Notes under the pieces: generated by a model | Seen by the model: only the letters and a program-made list of their open reading frames with translations | Databases searched by the model: none | What the model was told of the DNA's origin: nothing | Translations under genes and position numbers: made by a program | Source: JANPLG01 sp964609085 | GTDB taxonomy: Bacteria > Armatimonadota > SYMT01 | Reading direction: 5' to 3' | DNA: 64,000 bases | Assembly: GCA_964609085.1 (NCBI GenBank) | Contig: CAZSRZ010000010.1 | Span: 7,595-71,594 of the forward strand | In this document: positions 50,983 through 59,734 of the stretch, piece by piece | Position numbering within the stretch: position 1 is the first letter of the stretch | How the letters are laid out: each line of letters begins with the position of its first letter

Positions 50983-53313
50983 CTAGTTCTGTTTCGTCTT
51001 GCCCTTGGCCACGTTGCTATAGCCGGAATCGCCGTCGGCGCTCCGGGCCCGCACCCGGTACTTGTAAGTCTTATTCGGTCGGCAGCCCGCGTCGGCGTAC
51101 TTGGTGATGTTCGGCCCGACGGAGCCGATCTCCTCAAATGAGGTCACCCCGCCGCCCTTGCGTTCGATCCGGAAGGAGGTCTCGGCGTCACTCCGGTCTC
51201 GCCAGCTCAGATTGATCTTGGTGGAAGACGCGGTCTTGGCTTTCAGCGTTGTGGGGGCAACCGGTGGATCGCCCATGGTGGTGGCGTCGGCCTCGTTGGA
51301 GTTTGCGGAGTCCCCGTTGTTGTTGGTGGCTCGCACCCGGTACCAGTACTGCCTGCTGGACTGCAAGCCCCCGTCGAGATAGTTGGTGCTGCCCGCGCCG
51401 ACCGTGGTGACGGGGCTCCAATTGCCGCCCGCGGAGCCCTTGCGCTCGATCTTGAAACCGGTCTCGTTGTTGCTCCGGTCGTCCCAGGTCAGGTTGATCT
51501 GGCGGTTGCTGCGGGCTTCCGCCCCGAGATTGACGGGTGGGTCGGGAGGATTTCCGCCGCCACCTCCGCCGCTGATGTCGAAGAGGATCCCCGGCGTATC
51601 GCAGCCTTCCACGACTTCGACATTCTGAATTGTCTGCGACTCTCCGAACACGGATGCGGTGATGTTGTAGGTGCCGGCGGGCGCATTCATCACCCGATAG
51701 CCCCCGTCCAGCCGACTGGAGCCCGATGTGTTGGGGCCTCCGCCGACCGGACGGGCAGTGATCACCGCATTCGGGATCAGCGTGCCGCGGTAACGCACCT
51801 GGCCGGTGACGCATCCCACCGTGGCCCCGCGCGGATTGGGGTTCACATCCAGGTTGAGGGTGCCGGCGAGGTTGATGCGCCCATAGCCGTAGAAGGAGCT
51901 CCATCCGCCGTTGGCGAGCCCCAGGATGTCGTCGGCCCCCTGCTGGATTCCCCGCCAGATCTTCAGGCAGACGTCCGGGGTGCTCTGCGTGAAGCCCATT
52001 TTGCCGGCGTAGAGTGCCGCCAGGCCGACGACCTGCGGGCACGCCATCGAGGTGCCCTGGAGGTAGTCGTAGTTCATCTGATAGCCGAAGTCGGACCCCG
52101 TCATCGTCACCTCGTACGTCGGCATGGTGCTGTAGACGTTGAGGAACCAGAGCAGGTCGAAGTCGAAGTCGCCGCCCGGCGCGGCGACCCCGATATTGGC
52201 GCCATAGGTGGAGTAGGTGGCCAGTTGGTCCCGCGCGGAGGTGGCGGCCACGGCGAGGACGCGATCCAGCGCGGCCGGATAGAGGGGCTTGTTGTCCACG
52301 CCGTCGTTGCCGGCGGCGGCGATGCACAGGGTGCCCTTGTCCCAGGCGTAGTTCACAGCGTCTTGCTCCGCCTGGGAGTAGTCGTACAGCCCGAGAGACA
52401 GGTTGCAGACGAGGGCGCCGTTATCGGCGGCGTAGACAATCGCGCGGGCGATGTCGTCCGAGGTCCCGTTGTCGGCGGCGTCGACAACTTTCAGAGAGAT
52501 GACGTTCGCGTTGTAGCCGTTCCCGGTGCAGCCGATGCCGTTGTTGGTTGACGCGGCCGCAATCCCGGTGACGTGCGTGCCGTGGCCGTAGTCATCCGCC
52601 GCCTCGTCTGTCTCGACGCCGTCCAGAATGGTCTTGTCCAGCGGGCGCAGCAGTTGACCCCCGTCGGAAACCGAGGTGCTGGTGCCGTTCTTGTTGATGA
52701 AGTCGGGGTGCGTGTAGTCCACGCCGGTGTCGATCACGGCGATTCGCACCGCATCCGACCCCTTTCCGCTCTGGCGTGTGTAGTACCGGCCAGGCCACGC
52801 GGACCAGGCACCATGCGCGTCCAGCAGGTGGGCGTCCCACTCAAACCAGGTAGCCATCTCCGGCTCTGTGGGCAGGCCGTAGTCGAAGTCGGTGTAGGCG
52901 GGATCATCCGGCTCGGCAAGACAGAGCTTCCGGAGCCGGTTTGGTTCGATGTAGAGAACGTTGGGGTTGCTGGCATAGACTGCGGCCGCCTCCGGGTTTC
53001 GCAGCGCTATCTTCTGAATCCCGAGCTGTGGGATCGCTCCCAGCAGGCGGGCCCCCGCGCGGCTGTGGAGCGCCGCCGCCGTCCCCTGCAGGGTGGACGG
53101 CTTGAAGCGCACCAACCACTGCTGGCTCAGGGCCGTCAGCGAGAGCCGACGGACCGGAGCGGCGCGAAGGGTCCCGCTGCCCATCGAGAATGCCCCCGCG
53201 AGAACGAGGACGAAGACAAGAGGACGAAGCAGTCGCGGCATCTTGACGAGCTCACTCTTCCGCGCCGTGGCGCCGGATGGTTGCCGAAGATTCTGGCGGA
53301 AATCCAGGTTCAT
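50983..53313 (-). CDS. Secreted subtilisin-like serine protease with two Fn3 domains
   Basis: 776 residues. A signal peptide is at residues 25-52. A short pro-region (LSQQWLVRFKPSTLQ to VLYIEPN) precedes the S8 catalytic domain with Asp195 (VIDTGVD), His244 (YGHGTHVTG), oxyanion Asn336 (AAGND) and Ser422 (GTSMACP). Then follows a carboxypeptidase-regulatory-like domain (GCVTGQVRYRGTLIPNAV, GGYRVMNAPAGTYNI), a Gly-rich linker and two fibronectin type III repeats ending in YKYRVRARSADGDSGYSN. It likely degrades proteins outside the cell. The ATG at 53313 has AGGA 8 bases upstream; a start at 53241 would place the signal peptide directly at the N-terminus. Confidence 0.95.
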   Translation of the reverse strand: MNLDFRQNLRQPSGATARKSELVKMPRLLRPLVFVLVLAGAFSMGSGTLRAAPVRRLSLTALSQQWLVRFKPSTLQGTAAALHSRAGARLLGAIPQLGIQKIALRNPEAAAVYASNPNVLYIEPNRLRKLCLAEPDDPAYTDFDYGLPTEPEMATWFEWDAHLLDAHGAWSAWPGRYYTRQSGKGSDAVRIAVIDTGVDYTHPDFINKNGTSTSVSDGGQLLRPLDKTILDGVETDEAADDYGHGTHVTGIAAASTNNGIGCTGNGYNANVISLKVVDAADNGTSDDIARAIVYAADNGALVCNLSLGLYDYSQAEQDAVNYAWDKGTLCIAAAGNDGVDNKPLYPAALDRVLAVAATSARDQLATYSTYGANIGVAAPGGDFDFDLLWFLNVYSTMPTYEVTMTGSDFGYQMNYDYLQGTSMACPQVVGLAALYAGKMGFTQSTPDVCLKIWRGIQQGADDILGLANGGWSSFYGYGRINLAGTLNLDVNPNPRGATVGCVTGQVRYRGTLIPNAVITARPVGGGPNTSGSSRLDGGYRVMNAPAGTYNITASVFGESQTIQNVEVVEGCDTPGILFDISGGGGGGNPPDPPVNLGAEARSNRQINLTWDDRSNNETGFKIERKGSAGGNWSPVTTVGAGSTNYLDGGLQSSRQYWYRVRATNNNGDSANSNEADATTMGDPPVAPTTLKAKTASSTKINLSWRDRSDAETSFRIERKGGGVTSFEEIGSVGPNITKYADAGCRPNKTYKYRVRARSADGDSGYSNVAKGKTKQN

Positions 53314-53498
53314 GGTTCGTCCTCTCGTTGGCGGTTGCCTGCGTCGAAAGTCGGATCGCGCCCGCCCGGAATCGGGTCTGCCAGTCGAACATCGGCCAAC
53401 CGACGATTCCGCCGACAGGTAATCCCCGTCCGCGCGGGTAACATCAACCAGTTCGGCATTCTGAGTGCACCGGCCCGCCGGCCGGGGGAGCGTGACCC

Positions 53499-54140
53499 AT
53501 GAAGCGAGTACTTTTGTTGACCGCCGCCGCCGCCGCGCTGACGGTGCCCGCACTGTACGCACAGGAGGCGAAGTTCGTCAGCCTCTACAACGGTAAGGAC
53601 CTCACCGGCTGGCATGTGAAAGACGGCAAGGCCGAAGCCTGGAAAGCCAACGGCGAGATGATCTCGTGCGTGGCGGCGGGGGGTGGCTGGCTCTCTTCGG
53701 ACAAGGAGTATGGGGACTTCGTCCTTCGCCTCGAGTACCGCATCGGCCCCGGCGGCAACAGCGGCGTCGGCATTCGCTTCCCCGCGCAGGGAGATCCCGC
53801 CCACGTCGGCATGGAAGTCCAGATCCTGGACGACGAGGCGCCGCAGTACGCCAATCTCAAGCCGGCGCAATACAACGGCGGCATCTACTATCAGTCCCCC
53901 CCGAAGGTGAAGGCCTCGAAGAAACCGGGCGAGTGGAATCGCTACGTCATCCGCTGTCAGGGTCCCAACATCACCGTCCGACTGAACGGTACGGTGATCC
54001 AGGAAGTCAATGTCGAGCAGTTCACCAAGGGCGAGGGCGGCTACAAGGCGCTGGCGGAGCGTCCCCGGAAGGGCTTCATCGGGATGCAGAGCCACGGCGA
54101 CCAGGTTGACTTCCGCAACATCGAAATCCGGGAGCTCTGA
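53499..54140 (+). CDS. 3-keto-disaccharide hydrolase domain protein (DUF1080), copy 1
   Basis: 213 residues with a signal peptide (about residues 1-21, ending ALYA-QE). The PF06439 jellyroll follows: FVSLYNGKDLTGWHV, DKEYGDFVLRLEYR, GNSGVGIRFP, GEWNRYVIRCQGPNITVRLNG and the closing GFIGMQSHGDQVDFRNIEIREL. Members of this fold hydrolyse 3-keto-glucosides or bind glycans in the periplasm. It is followed after two bases by a paralogue and is divergent from the subtilisin gene. The ribosome site is GGGGGAG 9 bases before the ATG. Confidence 0.93.
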   Translation: MKRVLLLTAAAAALTVPALYAQEAKFVSLYNGKDLTGWHVKDGKAEAWKANGEMISCVAAGGGWLSSDKEYGDFVLRLEYRIGPGGNSGVGIRFPAQGDPAHVGMEVQILDDEAPQYANLKPAQYNGGIYYQSPPKVKASKKPGEWNRYVIRCQGPNITVRLNGTVIQEVNVEQFTKGEGGYKALAERPRKGFIGMQSHGDQVDFRNIEIREL

Positions 54141-54142
54141 CG

Positions 54143-54781
54143 ATGCGCTCGACGTTTGCAGCCACTCTGTGCGCGGCAGCGCTGGCGGTGGGGGCGGCCC
54201 GGATGGTCTCGGCGGATGATCTCTACAACGGCAAGGACCTGACGGGCTGGCATGTGGAGAGCGGAAAACTCTCCTCCTGGACGGCCAATGGGGAGATGAT
54301 CTCGTGCACCCGGCCGGGTGGCGGTTATCTCTGCCCGGACAAGGAGTACGGCGACTTTGAGCTCTCCCTCGAGTACCGTCTGCCGAAGGCGGGCAACAGC
54401 GGGGTTGGGATTCGGTTCCCCCGCGGGGGATGGCCCTCCACGGACGGGATGGAAATCCAGTTGCTCGACGACGCCGATCCTCGCTACGCCACCTTGAAGA
54501 AGGACCAGCGCAATGGATCGGTCTACACGCACATCGCTCCGAAGGCGTCGCCCGGGAAGCCCGCAGGCGAGTGGAATCGCCTCGTGGTGCGATGCCATGG
54601 GGCCCATGTGCAGGTGTCTCTGAACGACACGCCCATCCAGGACTTCCTGCTGGACGATTACCTCGACTCGTTAGGCAAGGGCAAGATTGGGCTTGGTCGC
54701 CGGCCACGCAAGGGGCTCGTCGGCCTCCAGAGTCACGGCGACCCGGTCGACTTCCGCCGGATCTCCCTGAAGGAGCTCTAG
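54143..54781 (+). CDS. 3-keto-disaccharide hydrolase domain protein (DUF1080), copy 2
   Basis: 212 residues, with signal peptide (residues 1-27). It shares with copy 1 YNGKDLTGWHV, NGEMISC, DKEYGDF, LEYR, GNSGVGIRFP, GEWNR, RPRKG and SHGD-VDFR, so it arose by tandem duplication, but the sequences have clearly diverged, with an altered middle part (ERHAHP region replaced by LNDTPIQDFLLDDY). The two probably have different substrates or act together. Its last four bases overlap the end of a small convergent gene. Confidence 0.93.
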   Translation: MRSTFAATLCAAALAVGAARMVSADDLYNGKDLTGWHVESGKLSSWTANGEMISCTRPGGGYLCPDKEYGDFELSLEYRLPKAGNSGVGIRFPRGGWPSTDGMEIQLLDDADPRYATLKKDQRNGSVYTHIAPKASPGKPAGEWNRLVVRCHGAHVQVSLNDTPIQDFLLDDYLDSLGKGKIGLGRRPRKGLVGLQSHGDPVDFRRISLKEL

Positions 54782-55062
54782 TCGGCGGACACGCCACGAG
54801 AGGTTTTTGTCGCCAGGGCGCGCGCCGGCGTCTCGTCCAGCGCAGTTGCGCGTTCGCCCTCTGCGTAAAGACGGAGGGGGCGGCCACGCAGGTCGTCCGG
54901 GACACGCGCCGGAAGAACGGACAGGACGCGGCCGCATTCCCGGCAGATGATGGACTGCCGGTCGACCGGACAGTCCGGGCGGCCCTGTTCCGGCTCCATC
55001 GGCGGACGCGCGGGTGGCAGGATGTAGACATGCCCGCAGGATGTGCAGTCGGCGATCGGCAT
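54778..55062 (-). CDS. Small putative zinc-ribbon protein
   Basis: 94 residues. Two Cys pairs, CTSCGH near the N-terminus and CRECG about 35 residues later, each followed by a short hydrophobic strand, look like a zinc ribbon; a single Cys also lies between them. The C-terminal third is Ala/Arg/Thr-rich. No ribosome-binding site precedes the ATG and the gene overlaps the convergent DUF1080 gene by four bases, so the call is uncertain. If real it could be a small metal-binding regulator or a Zn-ribbon domain protein. Confidence 0.45.
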   Translation of the reverse strand: MPIADCTSCGHVYILPPARPPMEPEQGRPDCPVDRQSIICRECGRVLSVLPARVPDDLRGRPLRLYAEGERATALDETPARALATKTSRGVSAD

Positions 55063-55266
55063 GGGAGGTGATGGTCCGTGGCCGGGGGGGAGAGAGGGGG
55101 TTGTTCTCTCTGACGGCTCGGCGGCGACCGGAGTTCCGCCCTGTCGGTTCGGCTTCCCGGTGCCGCGAGAGGTCGGCGCGGGCGGCCCCGGCGGCCCGTT
55201 GGCTGGAGCGCACTGCGGTCCGCGGATATAGTTCCTGGAGCGACCGTTTCATCGTCGGCCCGTCAG

Positions 55267-56172
55267 ATGTCCGAACCCCTCGAACAAAGCTACCGCTACT
55301 GCGTGCACATCGCACGGACACAGGCGCGGAATTTCTATTACTCGTTTCTGTGCCTCCCCCGCGCGAAGCGTGAGGCGATGTGCGCCATCTACGCCTTCAT
55401 GCGCTTTTCGGATGACATCTCCGACGGCGACCCTCGGGGCGGTGCCGTCCCAGACTCCGCTGACCGCGCGGGTCGGATGATTGCCTGGCGAGGGGCCATG
55501 GATGCCGCACTGGCTGGGGAAGATGGGGAGAGCCCCATCTGGCCCGCGTTCCGGGATACCGTCAACCGGTACGGCATCCCCGTCACCTACCTGCACTCGC
55601 TGATCGACGGCACCGAGATGGACCTTCAACCTCGCCGTTTTGAGACCTTCGCCGACACCTACGACTACTGCTACCACGTGGCCAGCGTGGTGGGGCTGGT
55701 CTGCATCCATGTGTTTGGCTTCCGGGATCCCCGCGCGATCGAACTTGCCGAGTGGAACGGCGTTGCGTTCCAACTCACGAACATCCTGCGCGATCTCCGC
55801 GAGGACGGCCGCCTCGGTCGCGTCTATCTGCCCCAGGAAGACCTCCGCCGCTTCGGGTACTCGGAGGAAATGCTCGCCCAGGGGCGCGATTCGGAGGCGT
55901 TCCGCAGCCTGATGCGGTTCGAGGTTGCCCGGGCTCGAGACTACTACGATCGGGCCGCGCCACTGGTGGATCTCATCGAGCCGGATAGTCGACCGTGTCT
56001 CCGGGCGATGCGCGAGATTTACGGCGGCATCCTCCAGTGCATCGTCTCCAGAGATTACGACGTTTTCACTCGGCGGGCGCGTGTGCCCACCTGGCGGAAG
56101 CTGATGGTGGCCTCGCGCGCCATCTGCGAGGCGAGGCTGGGCCGGAGACCGGGGCTATCAAGCGCGTCGTAG
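55267..56172 (+). CDS. hpnD: Presqualene diphosphate synthase-like (squalene/phytoene synthase family)
   Basis: 301 residues. It has the two aspartate motifs of head-to-head prenyl synthases: FSDDISDGD (Asp49, Asp50, Asp53) and QLTNILRDLREDG (Asp175, Asp179). The gene after it is HpnE-like, which favours HpnD (presqualene diphosphate synthase, the first enzyme of the HpnCDE squalene route) over phytoene synthase. HpnC is not in the window. The product would feed hopanoids or other triterpenes. Its stop lies inside the next gene, a 16-base overlap if that gene starts at 56157. Confidence 0.87.
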   Translation: MSEPLEQSYRYCVHIARTQARNFYYSFLCLPRAKREAMCAIYAFMRFSDDISDGDPRGGAVPDSADRAGRMIAWRGAMDAALAGEDGESPIWPAFRDTVNRYGIPVTYLHSLIDGTEMDLQPRRFETFADTYDYCYHVASVVGLVCIHVFGFRDPRAIELAEWNGVAFQLTNILRDLREDGRLGRVYLPQEDLRRFGYSEEMLAQGRDSEAFRSLMRFEVARARDYYDRAAPLVDLIEPDSRPCLRAMREIYGGILQCIVSRDYDVFTRRARVPTWRKLMVASRAICEARLGRRPGLSSAS

Positions 56173-57539
56173 TTCTCGGAGCGGGTCTGGCGGGTCTGGC
56201 TGCCGGGCTCGCCCTTGTCCGGCGCGGCTTCCACGTGGAGTTGCTCGAGGGCAAGAGCATCCCGGGGGGCCGGGCATCCTCCTACGAGGCCCAGGACACG
56301 GGGGAACCCGTCGACAACTGCCAGCACGTGCTGATGGGCTGCTGCACGAACCTGTTGCAGTTCTACGAGCACGCCGGCGTGCGCGATCGCATCGCATGGA
56401 TCGACGCGATCCGCTTCCTGGCCACGGACGGCAACCACTCCGTGCTGCGGGCCAGCCGCCTGCCCGCCCCGTTCCACCTGATGCCATCGTTTTTTCGGTT
56501 GGGGTTCCTCAGCGCGTCTGATAAGGTCGCCATTGGGTCGGCCCTGTTCTCACTGCTTGCTCCCGCGCCGCCTCGGGACGAGCCCCTGGCGGCGTGGCTG
56601 ACGCGCCGCCGCCAGCCCCACCGAGCGATCAGCCGCTTCTGGCGCCCAATTGTGGTGAGCGCCCTGAACGAGGAACCGGAACGCTGCAGCTTCCTGATGG
56701 CGCGCAAGATCTTCCGGGAGGGGTTTCTCTCCCATCCCCGCGCCTACGAGATGGGAATCCCCCGCGTTCCCCTGTTGGATCTGTACCGGCCATGCGTGGC
56801 CGCGATCGAGGCGGGCGGGGGGACGGTGCGTTTCCGAGCCCGTGCACGGGGCCTCCGCCTGGAGCGGGGGATGGCGACGGGCGTCGCCACCACCGACGGA
56901 GTCGTGGACGCGGACTACGTCATCAGCACCCTGCCGTGGGACGCTGCCGGGGAGGTGTTGGGCCCCGCGGCCGGGGTAGCGGTTGGGCGCGCCGCCGCGG
57001 AGCTGCAGCCGTCGCCGATCAGCGCCGTTCACCTCTGGTGGGACCGCGAAGTGACGACGATGCCCCACGCGGCACTCCTCGATCGCGAGGTGCAGTGGAT
57101 GTTCAACAAGACCTCCGACTACGCCCGGGACGGGGGGACGCACATGGGCCTGGTCGTCTCCGCCTCACGGGACTGGCTGCCGCGCGGTCGCCGAGAGATC
57201 CTCGCGCTGGCGGAAGCGGAGATGCGCGCCGCATTCCCGGGGACCGCCGGCGCGTCCGTCCGGCACAGCGCCCTCATCAAGGAAGCGCGGGCGACCTTCT
57301 CCCCGGCACCGGGCGTCGACGCCATCCGCCCCGGACCCGACACCGCCCTGCCGAACCTCTTCATCGGCGGCGACTGGACCCGGACGGGGTGGCCCTCCAC
57401 GATGGAAGGCGCCGTCCGCGGTGGATTGCTGGCGGCCGAAGGAGTGTTGGCGGCCGAGGGACGTCCGGAGACACTCCTGGCGCCGGACCTCCCCTGGCTG
57501 TCCCGCCTCGGCCGCCCGGACACCGCTCGGCCGACCTGA
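56157..57539 (+). CDS. hpnE: Hydroxysqualene dehydroxylase HpnE-like FAD amine oxidoreductase
   Basis: 460 residues if started at ATC 56157. It opens IKRVVVLGAGLAGLAAGLALV, an FAD-binding Rossmann motif, followed by the family block DNCQHVLMGCCTNLLQFYEH (HpnE-type), IPRVPLLDLY and the C-terminal FIGGDWTRTGWPSTMEGAVRGG. HpnE reduces hydroxysqualene to squalene. There is no ATG, GTG or TTG at the expected place; the nearest standard in-frame start is GTG 55995, 54 codons upstream inside hpnD and without homology. ATC 56157 gives the canonical I/M-K-R-V-V-V-L-G start and has GGAG 9 bases ahead, so a rare ATC start is proposed. Confidence 0.87.
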   Translation: MKRVVVLGAGLAGLAAGLALVRRGFHVELLEGKSIPGGRASSYEAQDTGEPVDNCQHVLMGCCTNLLQFYEHAGVRDRIAWIDAIRFLATDGNHSVLRASRLPAPFHLMPSFFRLGFLSASDKVAIGSALFSLLAPAPPRDEPLAAWLTRRRQPHRAISRFWRPIVVSALNEEPERCSFLMARKIFREGFLSHPRAYEMGIPRVPLLDLYRPCVAAIEAGGGTVRFRARARGLRLERGMATGVATTDGVVDADYVISTLPWDAAGEVLGPAAGVAVGRAAAELQPSPISAVHLWWDREVTTMPHAALLDREVQWMFNKTSDYARDGGTHMGLVVSASRDWLPRGRREILALAEAEMRAAFPGTAGASVRHSALIKEARATFSPAPGVDAIRPGPDTALPNLFIGGDWTRTGWPSTMEGAVRGGLLAAEGVLAAEGRPETLLAPDLPWLSRLGRPDTARPT

Positions 57540-57622
57540 GGCCCGCGCCCGGTGGCGGGGCGCGCCCACCGCCCCATTCATCCGACACGAGTGGATGAGC
57601 CACCGCGGCTCCTTATGTTGCG

Positions 57623-57647
57623 AAAAAAAGATGGTCCTCTTCGGACC
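57623..57647 (-). terminator. Intrinsic-terminator-like element on the minus strand
   Basis: On the minus strand a 5-base stem with 5-base loop (GGTCC-GAAGA-GGACC, 57647-57633) is followed after three bases by T7 (57629-57623). No minus-strand gene precedes it to the right, so it may stop antisense transcription from the phage module, or be a leader hairpin on the plus strand. Confidence 0.45.
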
Positions 57648-57713
57648 CCGGGAAGGCGTGTTGTCGGGGAGTAGTGATCGCCGCGGATGGGCCGCGGTGG
57701 ACGAGGAGGGGAC

Positions 57714-58997
57714 ATGGCGAAGCCGGCGCGGCGGGATGGCGCGGCGCGAACCGCACGCGGGTCCGGTTGGGCGGGGTGGCTGGCGCCCGTCTTGCGTGCG
57801 TTCCGGCGCACCTGGTCCGGGGAGACGGCTCCTGCCCGGGCTGCCGGTCGGGATGGGCTGATGCTGCGCGAGTCGGCGCCGGGGAGCCGGTTCGACTTCG
57901 CCACGGCCGTCGGGGATCCGACGATGAACAGCGCCGTCGCCATCTGTCTCGGCTGGCTGACGGACAACATCAGCGAGCCCCGGTTGGTGGTGACGCGACC
58001 TACCCCCGGCGGCCCCGCCGTGCCTGTGGAGGATCATCCCCTCCCCGCGCTGGTTGAGGCACCGAACAGCCACTACGACGGCCCGGGCCTCTGGGCGGCG
58101 ACGGTGATCGACTACTGCGCCACCGGGAACGCGTACTGGTTGAAGGCGCGCGGGGCCGACGCGGGGCGTCCGTGGGAGCTCTGGTGGCTGCCGGCGGCGT
58201 CCGTCACGCCGTGCGGAGAAGGGGAGTCTGCCTTCATCAGTCACTACCTCTACCGCGTTCGCGGCAGAGAGGTGAGGCTGCGGCCGGATGAGGTGGTCCA
58301 CTTTCGCGACGGCATCGATCCGGAAGACCCGCGGCGTGGTCGGTCTCGCCTGCGCCCCGTGCTCCGGGAGATCTACACCGATAACGAGATGGCGGGCTAC
58401 ATGGGGGCCCTGATCCGCAACTTCGGCCTGGCCGGGGCCGTCATCCGCCCCGCGACGCCGGATGTGGAGCTGACGGAAGAGCAGGCGCGTGTGATCACCG
58501 ACCGCTGGCGGCGGACCGTCACCGGCGAGCTGCGGGGAGCACCGATGGTCTTCTCCCTGCCGGTGGAGGTGGAGCAACTGGCGCTGACGCCGGAGCGGTT
58601 GGGCCTGCACGAGGCACGGTGGACGCAGGAGGCCCGCATCGCCGCCGCGCTGCGGCTGCCCGCGCTCGTCGTGGGGCTGAACGTCGGCGATCTCACGCGA
58701 ACGTACGCCAACTATGCCCAGGCTCGCCGGGCCGCCTATGAGGACTGCCTGATGCCGCTGGGTCGGCGGTTGGCGCGGACGCTGGAGCGCCGTCTGCTTC
58801 CGGACTTCCCCGGCAGCGCCGGACTGCGTGTCGGTTGGGACTATCGCGACGTCACCGCCCTGCGCGAGGAGTGGGGCGCCCTGGTGGAGCGAGCCACTCA
58901 GGCCACGGCCGCCGGTTGGATGACGCGGGATGAGGCTCGGGCGCTGGCGGGTCTGCCGCCGGCCATGGGAGGTGCACGCGACGGAGAGGAGAGTTGA
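57714..58997 (+). CDS. Phage portal protein (HK97 family)
   Basis: 427 residues. Residues ~70-200 have the family core (MNSAVAICLGWLTDNI, LVEAPNSHYDG, YCATGNAYWLKARG), then VVHFRDGIDPEDPRRGRSRL and IYTDNEMAGYMGALIRNFGLAGAVI, all typical of HK97-type portals. The dodecamer forms the DNA entry vertex of the prohead and docks the terminase. The ATG at 57714 is preceded by AGGAGGGG. The N-terminal 50 residues are Arg/Ala-rich. It is the first gene of the module and reaches the protease gene with a stop that overlaps a possible TTG start. Confidence 0.92.
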   Translation: MAKPARRDGAARTARGSGWAGWLAPVLRAFRRTWSGETAPARAAGRDGLMLRESAPGSRFDFATAVGDPTMNSAVAICLGWLTDNISEPRLVVTRPTPGGPAVPVEDHPLPALVEAPNSHYDGPGLWAATVIDYCATGNAYWLKARGADAGRPWELWWLPAASVTPCGEGESAFISHYLYRVRGREVRLRPDEVVHFRDGIDPEDPRRGRSRLRPVLREIYTDNEMAGYMGALIRNFGLAGAVIRPATPDVELTEEQARVITDRWRRTVTGELRGAPMVFSLPVEVEQLALTPERLGLHEARWTQEARIAAALRLPALVVGLNVGDLTRTYANYAQARRAAYEDCLMPLGRRLARTLERRLLPDFPGSAGLRVGWDYRDVTALREEWGALVERATQATAAGWMTRDEARALAGLPPAMGGARDGEES

Positions 58998-58999
58998 AG

Positions 59000-59713
59000 A
59001 TGATCAACGGCGGGCGGCGATGCTGCCCCTTTGTGCCGCTGCGAGCCGGACCCGGGGAGGATGGCACCGGTTCGGCTGGCTGCGGCGATCCGCCCGGGGA
59101 TCCGGGCTTGCTTCGAGGCCTGGCCAGCGTTTTCTTTCTGGCAGATGACAGCCCGGGACCGGACATCATCTCGCCCGGAGCATTCCAGGCCGACCTCCCC
59201 CGGTTCCTGGCGGACGGATTCGTCAGCGGCCTCAACCACGACTGGGACCATCCGATCGGGCGGCCGCTCGAGGCGCGAGAGACGGACATGGGCCTGCTGG
59301 TGAGCTGCCGGCTGGCGGATACGCCCGCCGCCCGAGAGGCGCGTGTGCTGATCGGGGCCGGGGTGGTGCGCTACCTCTCCATCGGCTTCCAGGCACTGGG
59401 TCAGGAACGCCTGGCGACCCGGGCAGACGTTCGGGCGTGGTGGGCACGGCACGGGTATGCCCCGACCGAGCGGGATGAGCACCTGGTGCGCCACGGCGCC
59501 AGGCTGCTGACTCGCATCCGGCTGTACGAGGTCAGCCCGGTCTGCGTCCCCGCGAATCCGGGTTCGGTGATCCTGGACATGCACGGCGGGGCCCTCCGGG
59601 CAGACGCCCTCTACAGCGGCTTCCTGGAGTGGGAGAGCCGCCATCTGGGCGTGCCGGGGAGTCGAGACAGCAGTATGCGTGCAGCGGGAGTCGGTGTGAA
59701 TAACGACGACTGA
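59000..59713 (+). CDS. Phage prohead protease (HK97 family)
   Basis: 237 residues. The S78-type fold shows the catalytic His80 in GLNHDWDHPIGRP and Ser127 in VRYLSIGFQA, and a conserved RIRLYEVSPVCVPANPG strand. It trims the capsid scaffold during maturation. The ATG at 59000 has GGAG 8 bases upstream; a TTG at 58994, overlapping the portal stop, is the alternative. An unusual N-terminal block (residues 5-40) is rich in Cys, Gly and Pro and has no counterpart in typical members. MCP follows after 21 bases. Confidence 0.9.
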   Translation: MINGGRRCCPFVPLRAGPGEDGTGSAGCGDPPGDPGLLRGLASVFFLADDSPGPDIISPGAFQADLPRFLADGFVSGLNHDWDHPIGRPLEARETDMGLLVSCRLADTPAAREARVLIGAGVVRYLSIGFQALGQERLATRADVRAWWARHGYAPTERDEHLVRHGARLLTRIRLYEVSPVCVPANPGSVILDMHGGALRADALYSGFLEWESRHLGVPGSRDSSMRAAGVGVNNDD

Positions 59714-59734
59714 GGGACGAAAGGAGAACGACGA

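Noticed and set aside
57165..58610. 481-codon open frame antisense to hpnE and the portal gene
   Set aside because: It crosses two supported genes and an intergenic spacer and has no recognisable domain.
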